64,000 bases of DNA, taken from positions 12,903,400 through 12,967,399 of the forward strand of contig NC_079893.1 of the NCBI RefSeq assembly GCF_024868665.1. Direction: 5' to 3'. Position numbers and translations under genes: made by a program. This document shows positions 61,509-64,000 of this stretch, one piece after another. Source of the stretch: Triplophysa rosa (Eukaryota > Chordata > Actinopteri > Cypriniformes > Nemacheilidae). The notes beneath the pieces were generated by a model. It was not told the origin of the DNA and did not search any database. It saw nothing but the letters and a program-made list of their open reading frames with translations. Numbering within the stretch: the stretch's first letter is position 1; the number at the start of each line of letters is the position of its first letter.

Positions 61509-62004
61509 ATCGCTGCGTCCGAAATCGCCTACTTCCATACTATATAGTTGGCAAAAATGAGTACGAGTTATGAATAGTATGTCCGAAACCTCAGTATGCA
61601 AAAAAATAGTAGGCGAGAAATACCCGGATGGTCTACAACTTCCGCCGAGATTCGTGAGTGTGGATCGGATGGACACTTCTCTATCCCAGGATGCCAGGGG
61701 AGCTGAGAAACGGTCAAATTTAAAAAGTAAATCAAATAAATATAGCGGAAAACATTAAGGCGTTTTTAATGTAAGTGGCAATATTCTTGTGACTAAATTA
61801 TGTTTTCATCAACGCTCACGTATAGGTTGTTGTTAATACGTCATAGGTCAAAGAGCATACAGGTTACATGACCATAAAACATGTCCGAAATGTATTCATA
61901 CTACTCCCACTCATACTATATAGAACCTACTGTTTCAACGGCCGATAGGTAGGCACTTATTCAAATTCAGTATGTACTGTCACATGCGATTTCGGACACA
62001 GCAA
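61509..62004. mobile_element. MITE with GCTGCGTCCGAAATCGC ends, about 495 bp
   Basis: The left end GCTGCGTCCGAAATCGC and the right end GCGATTTCGGACACAGC are inverted (16/17). Inside, TACTATATAG and ATACTATTC-type words recur in both orientations. It lies in the fbxw7 intron. Target duplication unclear, so the superfamily is open. Confidence 0.7.
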
Positions 62005-63290
62005 ATGAGAACGAGAGTGAAACGGACAGTAAACATGGATTCGAATTGGAAGTTGATATAACAGTTGATATACATTCTGCGGCTGTGGTCATGACAACCG
62101 ATCAGAAGTCGCTCTGTGGCAGTGAAAATTTAATTCTTGATGTTACCAGATGTTTATAAAGAAAACATGTCAAGACTGCATAGGGAATGTTATTAATGTG
62201 CGCCGGGAGTTTATAACTCGCAGATGGGTGAATTTGAAAACGAAAAGAGGAAAAAGTACAGTAGAAGAAAAGCAGTCGCACTAAATAATCCCTTTGTCTC
62301 ATTCTTCACTGTTCCGCTTTTCCTGACAGGCGCTTCAAAGAACACGGCATTTCCTGTTTAATTGGCCACAGCCAGTGCTGAGGGACTTTCTGGAGCATTT
62401 CATCAGACTCAAGACACTATTCATAAACTATATTCTTAACAGTTATATATAAAAGGTGTAAAATCTACTTATTACACCATTCCCTACATATTCCTATATT
62501 TTTGTGTAATTATTGATGAAATGCATATTGGACTGTTGTTATTCGCATTATGCTAGTTTCTCTGAGGACTCTGCATGCTTTTTTCACACAAAATAAACAG
62601 ACTTTTAATTTAACAGATAACTCAGTTTTTAAAAATGTTCAATTTTTTATTATGTTGTCTTGTTTTTATTGTGTTTTGTGTTAGTTAACTGTATTCTTTT
62701 GAGTTATTATTACTTAATCAGAACAACCCAGCTGCAGTTAGATACTACTTGAAATTCACAACAAAAAACATGATTTTTGATTTACAAATTATCTCTTCAT
62801 TTTATATCCGTTTTTATATTTGTTTTTGTTTTATTATTTTATTAGTTCTTTGTTTTATATTTGTATATATTTACACGTTTTTTTCATATTTGCAAAGTAG
62901 TTGCGTAACAGGTTGGATAATAAGGTTAGCCAGTCATTCCACAACAACCCTTCGTGTTGGGACTTCAATAGTTATTTTTTCACTCAAGACCATCTGTACA
63001 ATATCCCTTACATGCCCACACACACACATTCATATGCGTACAGACTATGATTACATGGTAAAAAAGAGCCCATTCTTTGATTGGACAAAAGACAGAAAAT
63101 AAACACAGAGTTTTATCTCAAAGAACTTGGACATATTTCGGGGTAACAGAAGCTCATCCAAGCTTTACAAGCATTTTCAATCTGGTCCATCTTTTCAACG
63201 GCTCTTCAAAAAGCAATGCATGATGGGAACAGAAAGGCAGCCTGCCATATATGCGACGATGACCCTAATCATGGTGCATCTGCCATCTGC
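62005..63290. other. AT-rich non-coding stretch, probable intron
   Basis: No exon recognised; the plus-strand frame at 62749-63102 is hydrophobic through AT bias and lacks motifs. Confidence 0.4.
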
Positions 63291-63293
63291 TAT

Positions 63294-63405
63294 GATGATG
63301 GCTCTCATCAGACGGCATGTTGATGCTGCACCAATCACGTTTCTACGGTGATGGCTCTCATCAGACAGCATGTTGATATGCCCCACCAATCACGTTTCTG
63401 CGGCG
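63294..63405 (+). repeat. two tandem copies of a 55-bp unit
   Basis: GATGGCTCTCATCAGACGGC and GATGGCTCTCATCAGACAGC start units about 55 bp apart, each followed by ATGTTGAT and CACCAATCACGTTTCT. A third, partial unit (GCGACTGGCTCTCGTC) follows. Confidence 0.75.
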
Positions 63406-64000
63406 ACTGGCTCTCGTCCTATCAATGCACGCTAAATTTGATTACGGATTCTCGACGGCTAATAACCTTGGGAATGATTTGCGATCTTCCGCTGTTACGA
63501 TCAGACTTGTGCGGAAGAGTCAAGGAAAACTCAAACATGTTTGTATCTCTTATAAGAGTGTAAACCGAAAACAGGATTAAAATGGAGGGTCAGGAGCTGT
63601 ATGTTGATTGAAACTCGCCATTTTACAACTGCCGTAAACCCCGCAGCACAAGGACTGTGTCACAGCATCAGCTAGCGCAATGAATTCTCAAAGTGTAAGG
63701 ACCGTGGAATGGCAGGCAATGAATAGAGAGGGGGAGGGAGAGAGAGACATGGCAGGATTTTTGCAGCTAGTGCTCAATGATCATCCCTGCATTCAGCTGA
63801 ACATGACGGTTGTCATGTTCTCATGTGAATAAATGATGAAGGTGATCATGTGCATGTTTTCTGGGTGAATTGAGATGGCTGCAAGTACTTCTGCAGGCCC
63901 GCTGAGAGCTGCACGATCATGTTCAATGAAAACAACGCTCCTGTGAGAGAGTTTGCAAGAAGATGGAGATCATGAAAGGAGAGAAGACACGGATTCACAG
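63406..64000. other. non-coding end of window
   Basis: No gene supported; short GA-rich run near 63727-63748. It could be intron or 5' flank of fbxw7. Confidence 0.35.

Noticed and set aside
57195..64000. Upstream fbxw7 exons
   Set aside because: Searched the minus strand for the peptide that should precede CLRTLVG and for F-box sequence; nothing convincing was seen, so none is annotated.

Overview
The window is nuclear DNA of a teleost fish, most likely a cyprinid. Three things support this. The only gene I can name is the 3' half of fbxw7, split into exons with GT-AG junctions. The short repeats include a tRNA-derived SINE type common in cyprinids. The interspersed repeats are a typical teleost mix: hAT elements, L2-like LINEs, DIRS retrotransposons, LTR remnants, and TTAA and Tc1-type MITEs. 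There are no bacterial operons, CRISPR arrays, rRNA or intact tRNA genes.

Layout. 1-6.2 kb: solo-LTR remnant, a strong hairpin, an unplaced candidate terminal exon, and a 1.8-kb non-autonomous hAT with a perfect 8-bp target duplication. 6.9-12.3 kb: 3' end of a DIRS element, an element with about 75-bp inverted repeats, and a second DIRS family with gag fused to RT/RNase H. 13.2-18.9 kb: LTR plus gag leader, then a LINE fragment split by a 3.6-kb DIRS element with both terminal repeats and its internal complementary region. 19.7-24.6 kb: LTR, an L2-like LINE on the minus strand, and an hAT derivative that keeps a zinc finger. 25-33 kb: AT-rich, gene-poor, with MITEs and SINEs. 33.6-37 kb: a collapsed LTR element carrying a GC-rich minisatellite, and two copies of a 0.7-kb unit containing a solo LTR. 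37.3-42.7 kb: hAT MITE, Harbinger-like MITE, and an L2 LINE split by a 2.5-kb hAT with a decayed transposase. 43.3-49.6 kb: solo LTR, an internally deleted DIRS, a TTAA MITE, and a miniature Tc1-type MITE. 51.1-57.2 kb: a small unrecognised plus-strand ORF facing the 3' end of fbxw7, then four fbxw7 exons. 57.2-64 kb: apparently fbxw7 intron, with one MITE and a short tandem repeat.

The visible fbxw7 exons encode residues 413-707 (human numbering), most of the substrate-binding WD40 propeller of the SCF ubiquitin ligase. The rest is mostly transposon strata whose order can be read from nesting and target duplications. I found no convincing novel multi-gene system. The best leads for something undescribed are the small ORF at 51215-51484, with an X-box-like upstream motif and a polyadenylation signal abutting that of fbxw7, and the candidate exons at 2.9-3.35 kb.
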